Below, in pieces: positions 6,986 to 13,762 of a stretch of 20,275 bases of DNA. Source of the DNA: DAOUMU01 sp034409055 (GTDB taxonomy: Bacteria > Chloroflexota > Anaerolineae > 4572-78 > J111). The position numbers and the translations under genes are program-made. The stretch covers positions 1 to 20,275 of the forward strand of contig DAOUMU010000326.1 of the NCBI GenBank assembly GCA_034409055.1. The letters are read 5' to 3'. The notes under the pieces are model-generated. The model saw nothing but the letters and a program-made list of their open reading frames with translations. It was not told the origin of the DNA and did no database searches. Each line of letters starts with the position of its first letter. Position 1 is the stretch's first letter.

Positions 6986-7513
6986 TGCTCGCAAATTAGC
7001 CGCCGCGCGCCTGTATGTCAATTGCACCAAACCGGAGTCAAAAGAGTTGGCCCTCACAAAATCCAACTGAACAGTTTCAATACCTTGTGGGAAAAGCGGA
7101 ATCCCATCTCCAAGAATTAGGGGATGGACAGAGATGACAAACCGATCTATTAGACCATGTCTGAGAAATAGGCTGGTAATCTCCGCGCCGCCCACCAGCC
7201 AAATATCCCGCCCTGTTTTGTTTTTCAAATTCCTTACGAACGATTCAAGGTCGTCTGAAATAAATTCTACCCCATCGACACCTTGCATATCAGATGATCT
7301 GGTAAATATATAACTTTTCTTATCCTGGTATGGGTATTCACCAAATTCAAGGGTTTGCTCGTATGTTTTTCTGCCCATTAGCACCACATCGATGGAACGG
7401 TAGAATTCGTTATAGCCGTAGTCGTTGTCCATAAATAACCAGTCGACACTTCCATCAGGGCGAGCAATAAAACCATCAAGACTTGAGGCGATGAAAAGAA
7501 TAATGTCTCTCAT
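6971..7513 (-). CDS. Dihydrofolate reductase-fold protein (RibD C-terminal domain family)
   Basis: This protein has 180 residues. The N-terminal strand and loop IILFIASSLDGFIARPDG, the GRKTY motif at 47-51 and IWLVGGAE at 104-111 are the NAD(P)H-binding landmarks of the RibD-C/YwjB/YyaP group of DHFR-like reductases. A HPLILGDGIPLF segment follows, also typical. These proteins are usually single-domain cytoplasmic reductases of unknown substrate; they lack the full folate site of true DHFR. ATG 7513 has only a weak purine stretch (GAAGAA) upstream and lies four bases after the stop of the truncated hydrolase at 7518, so the two were probably once co-transcribed. The gene converges on and slightly overlaps the radical SAM gene. 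Confidence 0.88.
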   Translation of the reverse strand: MRDIILFIASSLDGFIARPDGSVDWLFMDNDYGYNEFYRSIDVVLMGRKTYEQTLEFGEYPYQDKKSYIFTRSSDMQGVDGVEFISDDLESFVRNLKNKTGRDIWLVGGAEITSLFLRHGLIDRFVISVHPLILGDGIPLFPQGIETVQLDFVRANSFDSGLVQLTYRRAAANLRALQTG

Positions 7514-7517
7514 TTCT

Positions 7518-7754
7518 TCACAAATGCTTTTTCAGGAATGTTTCCAGAAGCTCAGTCACCTCCTGTGGTTGCTCCAAATTACTCACGTGCCCGGCGTGTG
7601 AAATCACGGCAAGTTGAGCATGGGGGAGCTTTTCTGCCATTGCCTGAGCTTCATGGGGAGGCCGTGACCGATCATCTCTGCCGACAATAATCAACGTTGG
7701 AAGGCCAATCTCGCCTAACCGTTCTAACAGGGAAGAACGAGAGAATATGTTATA
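7518..7754 (-). pseudogene. Alpha/beta hydrolase, C-terminal fragment only
   Basis: Minus-strand codons read LLERLGEIGLPTLIIVGRDD, then continue through AISHAGHVSNLEQP-type sequence (VISHAGHV) and ELLETFLKKHL to TGA at 7518. These are the last 75 or so residues of an alpha/beta-hydrolase of the enol-lactonase type, with the acidic residue in GRDD and the catalytic His in AGHV. The nucleophile elbow and everything before it are missing. The frame has a stop just upstream and no start codon, and homology ends where direct repeat copy A begins (7750). The gene is therefore truncated and inactive. Confidence 0.85.
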
Positions 7755-7800
7755 TCAGATTTAGGGGTGGTTTATATCCCATAGGGGTATTTTTGGGGAT
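7750..7800. repeat. Imperfect direct repeat, copy A
   Basis: TTATATCA-G-ATTT, followed by a TATCCCATAGGGG hairpin and GTATTTTTGGGG, matches copy B at 8551-8612 in order and spacing. Copy A overlaps the 3' end of the cupin gene and starts where the truncated hydrolase stops. Confidence 0.55.
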
Positions 7801-8143
7801 AAGGGAGGAGATTATTTTTTTGGAGGCTTGAATGCGCCTCTAAACAAACCAGCCCGGCCGGACCGACAACAGCCCGGTGAGCCACCCCCGGCGGCAGATC
7901 AAGCCGGTCCCCCTTGCGGAGGGTGAGTTGCTGGCCTTCATGGGGCAGGTTGAAGGTAATCGATCCATCAGCTACCCAAACTACTCTGCGGTATGAGGCT
8001 GTATGCAGGTGATCCATTTGTCCCGGCGTGCCGGACCAGGCAAAGGGTTGTAGCCCTTCGGTGCGCATCAGGTTGCGGATGGCGATATCCGTCAAACCCG
8101 TTCCCCCGGACCATTTGCGGATATGTTTTGTGATCTTGGACAT
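7772..8143 (-). CDS. Small single-domain cupin protein
   Basis: This protein has 123 residues from ATG 8143, chosen because AGGAGG lies seven bases upstream (8151-8156); a longer frame from 8248 would run through the promoter. Cupin motif 1 is seen as MDHLHT (His45, His47), but the usual Glu is replaced in TASYRR. Motif 2 is G78-x5-P-x-G-x2-H89 in RKGDRLDLPPGVAHRA. The fold is a beta-barrel that often binds a metal; here two or three His ligands remain. The substrate is unknown; such proteins include small isomerases, sugar-binding proteins and sensors. The gene sits alone between direct repeats A and B with its own promoter, which suggests it arrived as an insertion. Confidence 0.85.
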   Translation of the reverse strand: MSKITKHIRKWSGGTGLTDIAIRNLMRTEGLQPFAWSGTPGQMDHLHTASYRRVVWVADGSITFNLPHEGQQLTLRKGDRLDLPPGVAHRAVVGPAGLVCLEAHSSLQKNNLLPYPQKYPYGI

Positions 8144-8196
8144 AGTTGTCCCTCCTCGCCTGTCTGCAAAGAACAGTAGCGTTAAAGACATGTGAC

Positions 8197-8224
8197 AGGA
8201 TAAACCTAAAAAAACCCCCGTCAA
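8197..8224 (-). promoter_or_regulatory. Promoter of the cupin gene
   Basis: On the minus strand TTGACG (8219-8224) is followed after 16 bases by TATCCT (8197-8202). This gives a leader of roughly 45 bases before ATG 8143. It is a moderate match to consensus. Confidence 0.45.
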
Positions 8225-8377
8225 TCCTGCCGAAAAATGAATTGACATAAGTAATTGCTAAAGTGCAAAAAGCGTAGGGGTGGGAAGAGTGACCTGGCTA
8301 TGGCCTTGGGCAATGTTGTGCATTGTCCGAGAATCGATGATTTGACGCGGATCAAGTTTGAGCCAGTCGTACCATTA

Positions 8378-8420
8378 GCTCAGACGATGCTGACAGGCCT
8401 CCCAAAAATCTCGTCTGAGC
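8378..8420. repeat. Perfect 10-bp inverted repeat
   Basis: GCTCAGACGA (8378-8387) and TCGTCTGAGC (8411-8420) are exact reverse complements across 23 bases. It lies in the geneless stretch 8249-8617, where short frames on both strands show no family resemblance. It may be part of a decayed mobile element. Confidence 0.5.
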
Positions 8421-8426
8421 CAGTTC

Positions 8427-8509
8427 TTGTTGCAAAACCTTGTAATAGACACATCCCCATGCCTCTACGGCGGGCATAGGAGGGATACCCTGGCTACGTT
8501 TTGCAACAA
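8427..8509. repeat. Perfect 12-bp inverted repeat enclosing 59 bases
   Basis: TTGTTGCAAAAC (8427-8438) and GTTTTGCAACAA (8498-8509) are exact reverse complements. AGCCAG and CTGGCT also lie on the left of each arm. The size and symmetry could be those of a small non-autonomous element or a structured RNA. No target-site duplication was recognised. Confidence 0.5.
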
Positions 8510-8550
8510 AGGAGCTAGCAGTACTTGAGGGCCCCACCTCTAATTTCCCA

Positions 8551-8612
8551 TTATATCACATTTCGTAACGAATTTCTATACCCCAGGGAGGGTATTTTTG
8601 GGTAAATAGGGG
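8551..8612. repeat. Imperfect direct repeat, copy B
   Basis: TTATATCA-C-ATTT, followed after a TTCGTAACGAA palindrome by TATACCCCAGGGAGGG and GTATTTTTGGG, parallels copy A. It lies just after the stop of the exporter gene on the minus strand. Its hairpin may also help to end transcription. Confidence 0.55.
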
Positions 8613-8617
8613 CTATT

Positions 8618-10066
8618 TTAAGGTAGGGAAGCAGGAATTTTTTTCCCTTTCCACCTCAACCAAAGACCAACCGTCGAGATGAGGGTGGCCAGAAACATCA
8701 TTACGGCGACGATTGTCACCGCATCCTGGAGACCATTCACCAGGGCGACACCGCCCGCCGCGTTGATATCGGCACTCATAGTATGGCCGGCATGCACCGC
8801 GGCTCGAGCCGCAAAAATCGTACCGATGACCGCTACGCCCGTTGTCTGGCCCAGGGTGCGGCTGATGGCGATAAAGCTGGAGGCTATACCGAAACGTGTT
8901 TTTGGTGCCGAGCCCATGATGGCGCTATTGTTGGGCGAGTTGAAGATGCCCACGCCAATGCCCAGGGGAATGATGCGCAAGATGTAGCTCAGGGTAGGCG
9001 TATCGACCTGGAGCGTCCGTAGCCCCAGAAAGGCCAGGGCTATCAGTAATAGTCCAATTGTGGTCAGCCCTCCCGTACCAAAACGATCCGATAAAGTGCC
9101 GCTTAAGGGGGAGAAGACCGATAGCATTATGGGCAGGACACTCAACAACAGGCCGACCTGAACGGCATTGTAGCCTTGCACGTCTTGCAGATAGAAGGGC
9201 AAAATAAAACTTCCGCCCAGGGCAATAAAACTCATAAAACCGGTCAGCACGCCAATGCTGAAGAACGAATTCTGAAACATCGTCAGGTCAACCATAGGTT
9301 GAGGCGCCTTCATTTCGAGCAGCATAAAGATGAAGAGAGAGAGGATGAAGAAGAGCAGTAAGCCGATGATGAACAGGGAGTCGAAACCCCAGCGCTGACC
9401 CAGAGTCAGGGCCAGTAGAAAGCTTAAAAGGCTAATGAGCAAAGTCCCTGCCCCGCCGAAATCGAATCGCTGATGGCCGGTCGGATTGTCAGGCGGGACA
9501 AAAGCCCGCACCATCATCACCCCCACGATGCCGACCGGCACGTTGACGAAAAAGATGGCTCGCCAGCCAATGGTGCCAATCAATAAGCCGCCCAGGGCCG
9601 GACCGGTAGCAATGCCAACAGAAACGATGGTACCGCTGATGCCCAGGGCCTTGCCCCGCTCCGTTGGTGGAAAAGCTTCGGTGACAATGGCCGCCCCCAG
9701 GGCCGTGACCATGGCCGCCCCCAGGGCCTGCAGTATGCGAAAGGCCACCAGCCAGCCGGCACTGGGGGAAAGTCCACACAACATTGAGCCCAGAGTAAAG
9801 ATAATAAAACCAAGTAGATAGATTTTCTTTTTGCCCCGGATGTCAGCCAGCCGGCCCACGCTCAAAAGTAGACTGGTGATTGTCAGCAGGTAGCTCAAAA
9901 TGACCCATTGGATGGTGGGGAAATCAGTATTGAGCACCTGCATCATGGTTGGCAGCGAAACGTTGATGATGCTGCTGTCAATCGTGCCCAGAAAAACACC
10001 ACTACCGACCGCAGCCATCACCAACCATTTGCGGGAGTAATTGGGTGGTTGAGGTATGTTTGTCAT
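8618..10066 (-). CDS. Drug exporter, MFS DHA2 family (EmrB/QacA type, about 14 TM)
   Basis: This protein has 482 residues. It is a proton-driven antiporter of the inner membrane. The N-terminal TM1 signature GTIDSSIINVSLP (Asp30), motif A GRLADIRGKKK in the 2-3 loop, and motif C VGIATGPALGGLLIG identify the drug/H+ antiporter group. The hydrophobic segments and the length near 480 fit the 14-helix DHA2 branch. ATG 10066 was chosen as the start: an upstream ATG at 10081 falls within the promoter spacer, while the -10 box at 10073-10078 puts the transcription start at about 10066, so translation is probably leaderless. There is no neighbouring EmrA-type adaptor and no TetR/MarR repressor; the divergent neighbour is the Nudix regulator. 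Its natural substrate cannot be read from the sequence. Confidence 0.93.
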   Translation of the reverse strand: MTNIPQPPNYSRKWLVMAAVGSGVFLGTIDSSIINVSLPTMMQVLNTDFPTIQWVILSYLLTITSLLLSVGRLADIRGKKKIYLLGFIIFTLGSMLCGLSPSAGWLVAFRILQALGAAMVTALGAAIVTEAFPPTERGKALGISGTIVSVGIATGPALGGLLIGTIGWRAIFFVNVPVGIVGVMMVRAFVPPDNPTGHQRFDFGGAGTLLISLLSFLLALTLGQRWGFDSLFIIGLLLFFILSLFIFMLLEMKAPQPMVDLTMFQNSFFSIGVLTGFMSFIALGGSFILPFYLQDVQGYNAVQVGLLLSVLPIMLSVFSPLSGTLSDRFGTGGLTTIGLLLIALAFLGLRTLQVDTPTLSYILRIIPLGIGVGIFNSPNNSAIMGSAPKTRFGIASSFIAISRTLGQTTGVAVIGTIFAARAAVHAGHTMSADINAAGGVALVNGLQDAVTIVAVMMFLATLISTVGLWLRWKGKKIPASLP

Positions 10067-10072
10067 CCGTGA

Positions 10073-10101
10073 ATTATACAACTGTCCTTAGTTTTTGTCT
10101 C
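10073..10101 (-). promoter_or_regulatory. Promoter of the exporter gene
   Basis: On the minus strand GAGACA (10096-10101), a 17-base spacer and a perfect TATAAT (10073-10078) end six bases before ATG 10066. This predicts a leaderless mRNA. The divergent Nudix promoter starts 30 bases away. Confidence 0.6.
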
Positions 10102-10130
10102 ATTTTGGCGAAGGGGTTATACCAACAATT

Positions 10131-10159
10131 TTGACAGTAAAGTTAACTCAGATTATACT
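10131..10159 (+). promoter_or_regulatory. Near-consensus promoter of the Nudix gene
   Basis: TTGACA (10131-10136), 17 bases, then TATACT (10154-10159). The start point near 10166 gives a leader of about 78 bases that includes the palindrome at 10210-10234. Confidence 0.8.
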
Positions 10160-10209
10160 AAAATTCCTTTCCATAAAATACGTTTCTGCCAGTTGTCCAA
10201 TATTTATTG

Positions 10210-10234
10210 TTAACAACTAATTGATAGTTGGTAA
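10210..10234. promoter_or_regulatory. Candidate operator palindrome
   Basis: CAACTA (10214-10219) and TAGTTG (10225-10230) are exact reverse complements around ATTGA, with further symmetry in the flanking TTA and TAA. It lies between promoter and ATG, as expected for a roadblock or autoregulatory site, plausibly for the Nudix/winged-helix protein encoded next. The binding protein is inferred. Confidence 0.5.
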
Positions 10235-10243
10235 AGGGTCTCC

Positions 10244-10954
10244 ATGAGTGCACCAGAGACAGCCGAAAACTACGATGTCACCAAATATGAACGACCCTCG
10301 GTCACAGTCGATGTAGTAATTTTTAGCATCCTTGATGAGAAGCTACAAGTACTGCTTATCAAGCGTAAGGCCTGGCCATACGAGGGCATGTGGGCCATTC
10401 CGGGCGGCTTTGTAAAAATAGATGAGGGCCTGGAAGATGCAGCCTATCGAGAACTGGCCGAAGAAACCAGCGTTACCAGCACGGATGTCTATCTGGAACA
10501 ACTCTACACCTTTGGCGCCCCTGATCGTGATCCACGCACCCGGGTGATTACCGTCGCTTATTTTGCTCTGGTTGGGGCCGATAAGATCAATCCTCAAGCG
10601 GCGGACGACGCGGAAGACGTTGGCTGGTTTTCCGTTTACGATTTACCTGAGTTGGCCTTTGATCATAAACACATTTTAGATTACGCTTTGACGCGGTTAC
10701 GTTACAAGTTGGAATATTCTGCGGTGGGGTTCCAGCTTTTACCGGAAAAGTTTACTCTGCGTGAATTGCAGGATGCTTATGAGATTGTCCTGGGAACGAA
10801 GTTAGACAAGGGCAATTTCCGCAGCAAATTACGCAAAAGTAACGTGGTTGAAATGGTTGATGGCTATCGTGATACCGGTGGCCGTCCTGCTCGCCTCTAT
10901 CGTTTCCGTGAAGATGCTGTGGCCGAGATTAAAGCACGTCGCCTCTTTCCTTAA
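10244..10954 (+). CDS. Nudix hydrolase with C-terminal winged helix (NrtR-like)
   Basis: This protein has 236 residues. Residues about 18-150 are a Nudix domain. The Nudix box runs from Gly55 to Val77 with Glu61, Arg69-Glu70, and Glu73-Glu74 intact, but Ser76 replaces the usual second Gly. Residues about 160-230 (FTLRELQDAYEIVLG, FRSKLRKSNVVE, TGGRPARLYRF) are the winged-helix tail of the NrtR/ADP-ribose-type regulators. In that family the Nudix domain binds ADP-ribose or a related NAD metabolite, and the tail represses NAD-salvage and sugar genes. Because the metal-binding Glu residues remain, it may also be a real hydrolase. The palindrome at 10210 suggests autoregulation. A nicotinamidase-like gene lies 2.8 kb downstream, which may or may not be a target. 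A weak AAAGGG precedes the ATG. Confidence 0.88.
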   Translation: MSAPETAENYDVTKYERPSVTVDVVIFSILDEKLQVLLIKRKAWPYEGMWAIPGGFVKIDEGLEDAAYRELAEETSVTSTDVYLEQLYTFGAPDRDPRTRVITVAYFALVGADKINPQAADDAEDVGWFSVYDLPELAFDHKHILDYALTRLRYKLEYSAVGFQLLPEKFTLRELQDAYEIVLGTKLDKGNFRSKLRKSNVVEMVDGYRDTGGRPARLYRFREDAVAEIKARRLFP

Positions 10955-10970
10955 CAGAGCAGCCAGTTTC

Positions 10971-11090
10971 CAGGGCAAAACGTAGGCAAGGCAGCCTTTA
11001 TGCCTGGCTGCTGGCGCATCCCCATGCGCCAGCTACAGTTTTGCCCTGAGCTGGCGCATGGGGATGCACCAGCTACAGTTTTGCCCTGAG
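10971..11090. repeat. Cluster of palindromic and direct repeats
   Basis: A perfect hairpin at 11011-11032 (CTGGCGCAT, CCCC loop, ATGCGCCAG) recurs at 11051-11072 with one mismatch. A 22-base unit beginning CCAGCTACAG and ending GCCCTGAG occurs at 11029-11050 and again at 11069-11090. The 11-mer GTTTTGCCCTG is present a third time inverted at 10971-10981. It fills the gap between the Nudix and glgC genes and resembles a REP-type intergenic repeat. Only two full units exist, so it is not a CRISPR array. Confidence 0.75.
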
Positions 11091-11141
11091 TAGCAAATTT
11101 GTGTTTATTTTTGGTCACCAATAACTTCTTTGGAGTTCATT

Positions 11142-12401
11142 ATGCAAACCATCGCTGTTTTGATGGCCGGTGGCGCGGGGACCCGTCTGACTGTGCTTTC
11201 AGACAGGCGGGCCAAACCGGCAGTGCCTTTTGCCGGCAAATATCGAATTATAGATTTTACCCTGTCTAACTGTGTTAATTCTGGTATTTATGATGTAGCG
11301 GTCTTAACCCAGTACCGTCCCCACTCGCTCAATACCCATATTGGGATCGGTAAGCCGTGGGACTTGGACCGGCAGCGGGGTGGGGTTCACCTGCGCCAGC
11401 CCTATCAGGGTAGCAGTGCTGATTTAGACTGGTATCGGGGTACAGCCGATGCCGTTTATCGCAACCTGGATTTTATCCAGGAGAAAAACCCTGATGTGGT
11501 TCTTATTCTCTCCGGTGACCACATCTATAAGATGGACTACCGACCGATGCTGGAGTACCATCGAGAAAAGGGGGCTGATTTGACGGTGGGGGTCATGAAC
11601 GTGCCCCTGGAAGAAACAGATCGTTTTGGGATTATGACCGTTAATCGTAATATGCGTATTACTGAATTTCACGAAAAACCCAAGGATCGAGATAAAGGCA
11701 CGTTGGCCTCAATGGGTATTTATGTTTTCAACACCGATGTGTTGGCTCAACGATTGGCAGAAGGCAGTGCCGAGTCACCCCGGATTGATTTTGGCAAAGA
11801 TGTAATTCCGGCCATGATTACTCAGGATAAGGTTTACGCCTATGCTTTTGAGGGTTACTGGGTCGATGTCGGCACCGTCCAATCCTATTGGGAAACCAAT
11901 CTGGCCTTAACCGACCCGGGTACGGAAAATATCCTTAACTTGCATGATCCGAACTGGGTGATTCATACTCGCAGCGAGGAACGGCCACCGGTAAAGTTAG
12001 GACCACAGGCACAGGTTATAAATAGCCTGGTTTCCAACGGTTGTGTCATTCGAGGCCAGGTAGAGCGCTCTGTACTTTCGCCAGGGGTGTATGTTTCACC
12101 GGGGGCCGTGGTGCGTGAATCGGTCATTGTCAATGATACCTGGATTGGGCCAGGGGCCATTGTTGATCGAGCTATTATTGATGAAGATGCAGTGATTGGC
12201 GCGGGTACGCAGTTGGGGTATGGAGAGGATATGTCACCGAGCCGTGAATTAGCCGATAAGTTGAATACCGGCATCACCGTGGTCGGTGCGGGTGCGCATG
12301 TGCCCGGTGGCCTATGTATTGGTCGTAATGTCCTGATTCATTGCGGGCGGTCTGAAGCTGATTTTCCGGGGACCGAGATTGCCAGTGGGGAGACAGTCTA
12401 A
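11142..12401 (+). CDS. glgC: Glucose-1-phosphate adenylyltransferase, catalytic type
   Basis: GlgC makes ADP-glucose and pyrophosphate from ATP and glucose-1-phosphate, the committing step of bacterial glycogen synthesis. The 419-residue product has the complete nucleotide-binding signature GGAGTRL (10-16) with Arg15, Lys25 in RRAKPAVPF, GKYRIIDFTLSNC, the catalytic Asp in LSGDHIYKMDY, the sugar-phosphate Lys in FHEKP, and a C-terminal left-handed beta-helix of hexapeptide repeats. ATG 11142 has GGAG six bases upstream; an in-frame TTG at 11130 is unlikely. Its TAA overlaps the ATG of the next gene (TAATG), so the two should be translated together and made in equal amounts. Allosteric control by sugar phosphates is usual for the family; the effector is not readable here. 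Confidence 0.96.
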   Translation: MQTIAVLMAGGAGTRLTVLSDRRAKPAVPFAGKYRIIDFTLSNCVNSGIYDVAVLTQYRPHSLNTHIGIGKPWDLDRQRGGVHLRQPYQGSSADLDWYRGTADAVYRNLDFIQEKNPDVVLILSGDHIYKMDYRPMLEYHREKGADLTVGVMNVPLEETDRFGIMTVNRNMRITEFHEKPKDRDKGTLASMGIYVFNTDVLAQRLAEGSAESPRIDFGKDVIPAMITQDKVYAYAFEGYWVDVGTVQSYWETNLALTDPGTENILNLHDPNWVIHTRSEERPPVKLGPQAQVINSLVSNGCVIRGQVERSVLSPGVYVSPGAVVRESVIVNDTWIGPGAIVDRAIIDEDAVIGAGTQLGYGEDMSPSRELADKLNTGITVVGAGAHVPGGLCIGRNVLIHCGRSEADFPGTEIASGETV

Positions 12402-13642
12402 TGAGAACATTAGTGATGATTATGGCCGGTGGTGCCAGCGAAGACCTGAGTGTGTTGACTGCAGTTCGAGCAGAACCGGCTATTCCCTTTGGGGGGAAGT
12501 TTCGTATCATTGATTTTCCTATGTCAAACTGTGTCAATTCGGGGCTTTATAATGTGGCCTTGCTAACCCAATATATGCCTCGGGCCTTAAATGATCATAT
12601 CGGGGTGGGGAAACCCTGGGACTTGGACCGCTCTCAGGGGGGGGTACGTCTGTTACAACCTTATCTGGGATCCGGACAGAGTGGCTGGCAGCGGGGCACA
12701 GCCGATGCGGTGCGGCGCAATATCGATTTTGTGGAGGAACAGCGCGTTGACGCCGTGCTTATTTTGGCCGGTGACCATATTTATAAAATGGATTATCGGC
12801 CTATGCTCCGCTTTCATCAGCAAATGCGAGCCGACGTGACTTTGGCCGTGCGTCGAGTCAGCCCGTTTGAAACCTATCGCTTTGGCATTGTCAGCGTTGA
12901 TAGCGATATGCGTGTGACTGGCTTCAAGGAAAAACCGCGTCGCTCCAAAGAAACATTGGCTTCTATGGGTATTTACGTTTTTAAGGCTGAAGTGCTCAAA
13001 GAAGTTTTGGCTGATGAAAGATTAAATGATTTTGGCTATGATGTGTTGCCGAATATTCTGCAATCTCATAAAGTTTACGCCTACATGTTTGAGGGATACT
13101 GGGCCGATGTAGGGACCTTGCAAGCCTATTGGGAAGCCAATATGGCCCTGCTCGCCGAGACCCCTGCCCTTGATTTGTACGATCCGGAGTGGGTCATCCA
13201 CACCCGTAGCCAAGAGCAGCCGCCCGTGCAAATTGGCCCCGAGGCCTGGGTCGGTAGTAATTTGCTTTCCAATGGCTGTATCATCAATGGTATTGTGGAG
13301 CGATCGGTACTGTCGCCGGGAGTACGGGTTGCCTCAGGGGCCATCGTGCGTGATTCAGTTATTATGACCGATACCATCATTACCCCCAAAGCTCGGGTTG
13401 AACGGGCCATCATCGACAAAGAAGTTTATATTGGCGAAGGAGCAGAGATTGGCTATGGCGTCGATAATGCGCCCAATCGTCGTTATCCGGAACGGCTTAA
13501 TACTGGTTTGACCGTGATCGGCAAGCGAGCTCGTATCCCGGCCGGGATTAAAATTGGGCATAATGTGATTATTAACCCAGATGTCACCGAGTCACATTTT
13601 CAGACCGATTTCGTGACCAGCGGGGAAACGATTGAACCTTAA
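12401..13642 (+). CDS. GlgC paralogue with degenerate active site (probable modulatory subunit, GlgD-like)
   Basis: This 413-residue protein aligns with the GlgC encoded just upstream along its whole length: RIIDFPMSNCVNSG, GKPWDLDR, GDHIYKMDY, FKEKP, GYWADVGT, and the beta-helix are all kept. The signature loop is not. GGAGTRLTVL in GlgC is GGASEDLSVL here, so Gly13, Thr14 and Arg15 are Ser, Glu and Asp, and the second key residue Lys25 is Glu (RAEPA). In plant large subunits, loss of the equivalent Arg and Lys turned a catalytic subunit into a regulatory one. The same is inferred here: a hetero-oligomer of GlgC and this protein, as in GlgC/GlgD of Firmicutes. Start ATG 12401 shares its A with the GlgC stop. 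The paralogue may instead have a changed substrate; pure loss of function seems unlikely since the rest of the fold is conserved. Confidence 0.9.
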   Translation: MRTLVMIMAGGASEDLSVLTAVRAEPAIPFGGKFRIIDFPMSNCVNSGLYNVALLTQYMPRALNDHIGVGKPWDLDRSQGGVRLLQPYLGSGQSGWQRGTADAVRRNIDFVEEQRVDAVLILAGDHIYKMDYRPMLRFHQQMRADVTLAVRRVSPFETYRFGIVSVDSDMRVTGFKEKPRRSKETLASMGIYVFKAEVLKEVLADERLNDFGYDVLPNILQSHKVYAYMFEGYWADVGTLQAYWEANMALLAETPALDLYDPEWVIHTRSQEQPPVQIGPEAWVGSNLLSNGCIINGIVERSVLSPGVRVASGAIVRDSVIMTDTIITPKARVERAIIDKEVYIGEGAEIGYGVDNAPNRRYPERLNTGLTVIGKRARIPAGIKIGHNVIINPDVTESHFQTDFVTSGETIEP

Positions 13643-13647
13643 AATTG

Positions 13648-13751
13648 TTAGTGTAATATTGACAAAAACCTTTTTTTGGATTATACTTGGTGTGACTTGA
13701 ACACTAAGTCTTTTATTTTAGTTGTATATAGTGTAAAAATAACACTTAGTG
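13648..13751. promoter_or_regulatory. Candidate operator array of TTAGTGT-type half-sites
   Basis: TTAGTGT occurs at 13648-13654, its reverse complement ACACTAA at 13701-13707, a variant ATAGTGT at 13728-13734 and the inverted variant ACACTTA at 13742-13748. The first pair flanks the promoter. The last pair makes AGTGT-N7-ACACT. CACTAAGT (13702-13709) also pairs with ACTTAGTG (13744-13751), touching the ribosome-binding site. Either a repressor array or a switching leader structure would explain this. The regulator is unknown. Confidence 0.5.
13659..13687 (+). promoter_or_regulatory. Near-consensus promoter of the hydrolase/SPFH operon
   Basis: TTGACA (13659-13664) and TATACT (13682-13687) are 17 bases apart, with the start point near 13694. 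It begins directly after the glgC-type pair, so the downstream genes have their own transcription. Confidence 0.8.
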
Positions 13752-13762
13752 AGGTGGGAAAA

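Noticed and set aside
8255..8479. Short plus-strand frame in the gap after the cupin promoter
   Set aside because: The product resembles nothing, and the frame crosses inverted repeats. The TTGACA at 8242 upstream has no -10 box.
8352..8537. Short minus-strand frame in the same gap
   Set aside because: Considered as a transposase remnant because of the nearby inverted repeats, but no transposase motif is present.
9486..9821. Frames of about 75-110 codons on both strands within the exporter gene
   Set aside because: They are explained by the GC-rich codon pattern of the exporter gene; composition is repetitive and there are no start signals.
11029..11090. Possible CRISPR repeats (22-base direct repeat)
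   Set aside because: Only two copies with an 18-base spacing that is itself a hairpin; there are no cas genes and no third unit.
13676..13762. Extra 29 residues on the nicotinamidase-like protein
   Set aside because: That start lies within the promoter spacer, ahead of the predicted transcription start; ATG 13763 has a proper ribosome-binding site.
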